A stretch of DNA of 8,288 nucleotides from CAYPYS01 sp964445715 (GTDB taxonomy: Bacteria; Omnitrophota; Gorgyraeia; Gorgyraeales; Gorgyraeaceae), in NCBI GenBank assembly GCA_964445715.1, contig CAYULJ010000075.1:1-8288 (forward strand), written 5' to 3'. Of the stretch, positions 5,835-8,288 are shown in pieces. A program made the position numbers and the translations under genes. The notes under the pieces were generated by a model. The model searched no databases and was not told the origin of the DNA. It saw only the letters and a list, made by a program, of their open reading frames with translations. Every line of letters starts with the position of its first letter. Position 1 is the stretch's first letter.

Positions 5835-6521
5835 TTATTTTATTAGATCGGGTCTTTTTCTTTTTGTTACCTTTAAAGACTCTTTTTTTCTCCACTCTTT
5901 GATCTTTTTATGATCTCCTGATAAAAGCACCTCAGGGACCTTCATGCCTCTATAATCAGCTGGCCTTGTGTACTGAGGGTATTCCAATAAATTTTTTGAA
6001 AAGGATTCTTCGTAATGAGAATCCTCATTACCCAAAGCGCCTGGCAAAAGTCTGGCTACGCTATCTATCATGATCATGGCAGCAAGCTCTCCGCCTGTCA
6101 TGACGAAATCCCCTATTGATATCTCATCGTCTATCAGACACTCCCTGACCCTTTCATCGATACCTTCATAATGTCCACAGAGCAGAATCATATGCTCGTA
6201 TTTAGACATTTTCTTTGCCAGTTTCTGATTAAAGGTCATGCCTTTCGGGCTCAATAAAACAGTCCGGGTCTTCAGTCTTTTATCCTTGGTCTTGAGCCTT
6301 ATGTAGTTTACGGCTTCAAAGAACGGGTCTGCGTTCATGACCATGCCTGGCCCGCCGCCAAACGGTTTATCGTCCACTTTTTTGTGCTTGTCTTTTGTGA
6401 AATCCCTCAAGTCCATGACGTTTATCTCTATAACGCCTTTCTCTAGGGCTCGTTTCACAATAGACTCTCCGAGCACAGCATCAAACATTTTTGGAAATAT
6501 AGTCAGTACATCTATGCGCAT
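5835..6521 (-). CDS. trmD: tRNA (guanine-37-N1)-methyltransferase
   Basis: The protein is 228 aa. TrmD is a SAM-dependent trefoil-knot (SPOUT) dimer that makes m1G37 in tRNAs reading codons that begin with C or with CCN-type proline codons, preventing +1 frameshifts. Motifs are MRIDVLTIFP (1-10), DDKPFGGGPGMVM (50-62), the knot LLCGHYEGIDERV (113-125), SIGDFVMTGGELAAM (135-149), DSVARLLPGALGNEDS (153-168, with the catalytic-type Asp) and the C-terminal PQYTRPADYRG. The start is fixed by the conserved MRIDVLTIFP, yet no Shine-Dalgarno site precedes it: the 15 bp after the rpsP stop read TCTGCGTACTCTTTT. An extended -10 promoter-like motif overlaps the rpsP stop. A short lysine-rich duplication (RLKTKDKRLKTR, 75-86) sits in a surface loop before LLSPKG. 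Unusually, rimM is missing between rpsP and this gene. Confidence 0.97.
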   Translation of the reverse strand: MRIDVLTIFPKMFDAVLGESIVKRALEKGVIEINVMDLRDFTKDKHKKVDDKPFGGGPGMVMNADPFFEAVNYIRLKTKDKRLKTRTVLLSPKGMTFNQKLAKKMSKYEHMILLCGHYEGIDERVRECLIDDEISIGDFVMTGGELAAMIMIDSVARLLPGALGNEDSHYEESFSKNLLEYPQYTRPADYRGMKVPEVLLSGDHKKIKEWRKKESLKVTKRKRPDLIK

Positions 6522-6535
6522 AAAAGAGTACGCAG

Positions 6536-6544
6536 ATTATACCA
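6536..6544 (-). promoter_or_regulatory. Possible extended -10 promoter for trmD-rplS
   Basis: The minus strand reads TGGTATAAT here, an exact match to the extended -10 consensus (TGnTATAAT), overlapping the rpsP stop codon. A start site about 7 nt downstream would be near 6529, giving trmD a leader of only about 8 nt, which would fit its lack of a Shine-Dalgarno site. No good -35 box is visible 16-18 bp upstream. A chance match in AT-rich sequence remains possible. Confidence 0.3.
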
Positions 6545-6779
6545 CGCCTTGCTTTTTAAGCAGGCTTTTTACGATCTCGGACGGCGTCGCGCCATTGGAT
6601 ATCCAATATTGCGCGCGCTCCTTATTCACAACGATAAGGGACGGCGTCTTTGAAGGATCGTAATAACCAATCTCTTCAATGGTCTTGCCGTCTCTGGCTC
6701 GTTTTTTGTCGCACACGACTATCCTTTGATGCGGCTTCTTCTTTGTCCCAAATCTTTTCAATCTGATTCTTACTGCCAC
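6537..6779 (-). CDS. rpsP: 30S ribosomal protein S16
   Basis: The protein is 80 aa, a normal S16 length. S16 is an early-binding protein that organises the 5' domain of 16S rRNA. The sequence MAVRIRLKRFGTKKKP, the RIVVCDKKRARDGKTIEEIGYYDP block and the C-terminal ERAQYWISNGATPSEIV are diagnostic. The start codon is GTG (6779-6777), supported by the family's MAVRIRL N-terminus and by GGGAGGT about 8 nt upstream. Palindrome copy 4 fills the gap from the murA stop, ending 16 nt before the start. The next gene is trmD after 15 bp; the KH-domain gene and rimM that commonly lie between them are absent. Confidence 0.98.
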   Translation of the reverse strand: MAVRIRLKRFGTKKKPHQRIVVCDKKRARDGKTIEEIGYYDPSKTPSLIVVNKERAQYWISNGATPSEIVKSLLKKQGVV

Positions 6780-6795
6780 TTTATTACCTCCCTTT

Positions 6796-6832
6796 TAACT
6801 TTACACTTTAACAATGTTAAAGTGTAAAGTTA
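6796..6832. repeat. Intercistronic palindrome, copy 4 (murA-rpsP gap), contains the murA stop
   Basis: The element is 37 bp, a perfect palindrome with 18-bp arms around one central base at 6814. The murA TAA (6832-6830) forms its first three bases in transcript direction. The other end is 16 nt before the rpsP GTG, leaving only GGGAGGT outside. Compared with copy 3, the arm has two substitutions (TAACTTTAC for TAAGTTCAC), and both are matched by the complementary change in the other arm, so pairing is kept. AAAAGGGAGG, not a U-tract, follows. Confidence 0.96.
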
Positions 6833-8095
6833 TTCTTCTTTTTCTCGTTTTATCTTCGCGCCTAATGTTTCCAATTTATCTTCAATGCCATGATAGCCAC
6901 GATCCAGGTGATATATTCTAGATATCTCAGTCCGGCTTTTAGCAATCAGGCCTGCCAATATCAATGCCGCGCTAGCCCGTAAATCCGACGCCATAACAGG
7001 GGCCCCGCTCAAACGGGAGACACCTTTGACTATTGCCATTGATCCCTCGAGCATGATCTGGGCGCCCATCCTAGCTAGCTCGCTCACATGCATAAATCTC
7101 TCAGGGTAGACTTTTTCGCTGATTACGCTTATTCCCTTTGTCACGCACATGAGCGCCATCATCTGTGCCTGCATGTCAGTGGGAAAACCCGGATACGGCA
7201 GAGTAGTTACATCGACTGGTTTCAATGCATAAGGCCTTCTTACCCTTAATCCGTCTTTTACTTTTGTGACCTTGGCTCCTGCGTTATGTAATTTATCCAC
7301 TATTGCCCCAAGATGCTCTATATTAGCGCGTTTAATCGTTATGTCGCCTCCTGTAATGGCTGAGGCTACCATGAATGTCCCAGCCTCTACCCTATCATAT
7401 ATGACAGAATGCTCTGCGCCATGAAGAGAAGCTACGCCTTCCATTTCCATGACAGGCGTGTTACGACCTTTTATTTTAGCACCCATTTTAATCAAAAAAT
7501 TTGCCAGATCGTTTATCTCTGGTTCGCAGGCAGCGCTTTCTATTACAGTCTTTCCTTTTGCGAGTGTCGCAGCCATCATAAGATTTGCGGTTGCCAATAC
7601 GCTTGGACCAAAATTTCCGCCTAGATACACCCTGCCGCCTTTCAAAGTCTTTGCGTCAGCGACTATATAACCGTGCTGGATTTTTATGTCCGCGCCTATG
7701 GAACGCAAACCTTTTATGTGTAAATCAATGGGTCTGGGCCCGATCACGCAACCTCCCGGCATGGAGACTTCAGCATGTTTTAACTTAGCCAAAATAGGTC
7801 CTAACACGCATATCGATGCCCTCATCGTGCTGACAAGCTTATAAGATGCTGTGCAATTAGAGTACTTGCCCGGCTCTACAGTGACGACGTCGTCTTCCAT
7901 GTTGACCTTGACACCTAATGCCCTCATTATTCGGAGCATCGTGTAAACATCTCTGAGCGGGGGCACATTTTTTATTACAGATTTAGACTCTGCCAAGAGC
8001 GTCGCAGCCAAAATAGGAAGCGCTGCGTTCTTCGCCCCGCTTAACTCCACGGCCCCTTTTAATTTTACCCCACCCTCTATAATAAACTTATCCAT
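6830..8095 (-). CDS. murA: UDP-N-acetylglucosamine 1-carboxyvinyltransferase
   Basis: The protein is 421 aa, the normal MurA length. It transfers enolpyruvate from PEP to UDP-GlcNAc, the first committed step of peptidoglycan synthesis, in the cytoplasm. Visible active-site residues are K22 and N23 in SGAKNAALPILA, R92 in STMRAS, C116 in MPGGCVIGPRP (the Cys that fosfomycin alkylates), and D307 in YPGFPTDMQAQMMAL; the C-terminal DLRASAALILAGL and DRGYHGIEDKL motifs are intact. The segment GGNFGPSVLATANLMMAA at about 159-176 has an extra GGNFG compared with the E. coli-type DFPSVGATEN. The presence of Cys rather than Asp predicts fosfomycin sensitivity at the target level. The start is an ATG with AGGGT about 5 nt upstream and overlaps the end of prmC by 19 bp. 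Its stop codon is part of palindrome copy 4. Confidence 0.98.
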   Translation of the reverse strand: MDKFIIEGGVKLKGAVELSGAKNAALPILAATLLAESKSVIKNVPPLRDVYTMLRIMRALGVKVNMEDDVVTVEPGKYSNCTASYKLVSTMRASICVLGPILAKLKHAEVSMPGGCVIGPRPIDLHIKGLRSIGADIKIQHGYIVADAKTLKGGRVYLGGNFGPSVLATANLMMAATLAKGKTVIESAACEPEINDLANFLIKMGAKIKGRNTPVMEMEGVASLHGAEHSVIYDRVEAGTFMVASAITGGDITIKRANIEHLGAIVDKLHNAGAKVTKVKDGLRVRRPYALKPVDVTTLPYPGFPTDMQAQMMALMCVTKGISVISEKVYPERFMHVSELARMGAQIMLEGSMAIVKGVSRLSGAPVMASDLRASAALILAGLIAKSRTEISRIYHLDRGYHGIEDKLETLGAKIKREKEE

Positions 8096-8288
8096 ATTAC
8101 CCTATCCAAGCCTGAAAAATCTTTTGTTATCTTATGTATTTTGAATGATCCGGTTGAATTAAAAATAGTTTTTACGGCTCCCGATTGATTAGCCCCCATT
8201 TCCATTAATAACACCCCATTTTTTCTTAAATAACGTGACGCATCATTTGCAATGTGCCTATAGAAATCAAGGCCATCGCGCCCTCCAT
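8077..8288 (-). CDS. prmC: Release factor glutamine methyltransferase, C-terminal end (runs off right edge)
   Basis: Only the last 69 residues are present, in the frame that ends with TAG at 8079-8077. The sequence GGRDGLDFYRHIANDASRYL, then NGVLLMEMGANQSGAV and the closing KITKDFSGLDRVIWI, matches the end of PrmC (HemK): DGLDFYR, the LLxEhG strand, and KDxxGxDRV. PrmC methylates the Gln of the GGQ motif of peptide chain release factors using SAM. The catalytic NPPY motif would be upstream, outside the window. The gene overlaps murA by 19 bp, so the two are almost certainly cotranscribed. In many bacteria prmC follows prfA; that gene may lie just beyond the edge. Confidence 0.9.
   Translation of the reverse strand, partial: GGRDGLDFYRHIANDASRYLRKNGVLLMEMGANQSGAVKTIFNSTGSFKIHKITKDFSGLDRVIWISLL

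Noticed and set aside
133..6832. Palindromes as Rho-independent terminators
   Set aside because: Stems are long, but none is followed by a U-tract on either strand. The sense transcript continues straight into A- and G-rich ribosome-binding sites 15-18 nt before the next gene, and a terminator there would shut off genes such as rpsP.
133..6832. Palindromes as CRISPR repeats or as classical operators
   Set aside because: Spacing is 0.9-4.2 kb with genes between, so this is not an array. As operators they would sit between cistrons with no visible promoter, and 37-45 bp of full symmetry is longer than one dimeric repressor needs. A binding site in the inner TTAACA-N-TGTTAA cannot be fully excluded.

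Overview
This 8.3-kb window is an uninterrupted minus-strand gene cluster of a bacterium, so transcription runs from high to low coordinates. It carries ten complete genes, the 3' end of an eleventh (prmC, right edge) and the 5' end of a twelfth (a CooC-type ATPase, left edge). Bacterial ribosomal proteins S16 and L19, MurA and Shine-Dalgarno sites rule out archaea. A complete folate (methyl) branch of the Wood-Ljungdahl pathway next to a CooC-type ATPase suggests an anaerobe capable of acetogenesis or of running the pathway in reverse. The short intergenic gaps, modest GC content (estimated by eye at the low to mid 40s percent) and gene mix fit an uncultivated lineage such as Omnitrophota, but that placement is a guess and cannot be proved from this window.

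Layout in transcription order. Housekeeping part: prmC end (8288-8077), murA (8095-6830), rpsP (6779-6537), trmD (6521-5835), rplS (5818-5444), rnhB (5457-4801) and yraN (4804-4424). One-carbon part: fhs (4339-2630), fchA (2566-1967), folD (1964-1101), metF (1047-175) and the cooC start (117-1). The one-carbon genes stand in the order of their reactions: formate to formyl-THF, methenyl-THF, methylene-THF and methyl-THF, followed by a candidate maturation ATPase for the CO dehydrogenase that would use the methyl group's partner branch.

The most unusual feature is a family of four near-identical 37-45-bp palindromes (133-171, 1066-1104, 2585-2629, 6796-6832). Each has 18-22-bp arms around one central base. 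Each fills a gap between two co-oriented genes: it starts at or within 3 nt of the upstream stop codon, twice including that stop, and ends 15-18 nt before the next start codon, leaving room only for a ribosome-binding site. Arms differ between copies by paired, compensatory changes. Four of the five gaps longer than 20 bp contain one; the exception is the 84-bp yraN-fhs gap. None has a U-tract, so they do not look like intrinsic terminators.

A second notable point is FolD. It has Gln at position 54, where bifunctional FolD enzymes carry the cyclohydrolase Lys, and Glu at position 121, where Asp is usual. A separate cyclohydrolase-family gene (fchA) lies 2 bp upstream of it. This suggests the two activities of FolD have been split between neighbouring genes. 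Smaller points are the lack of rimM between rpsP and trmD, and a perfect extended -10 sequence over the rpsP stop codon, just before a trmD start that has no Shine-Dalgarno site.
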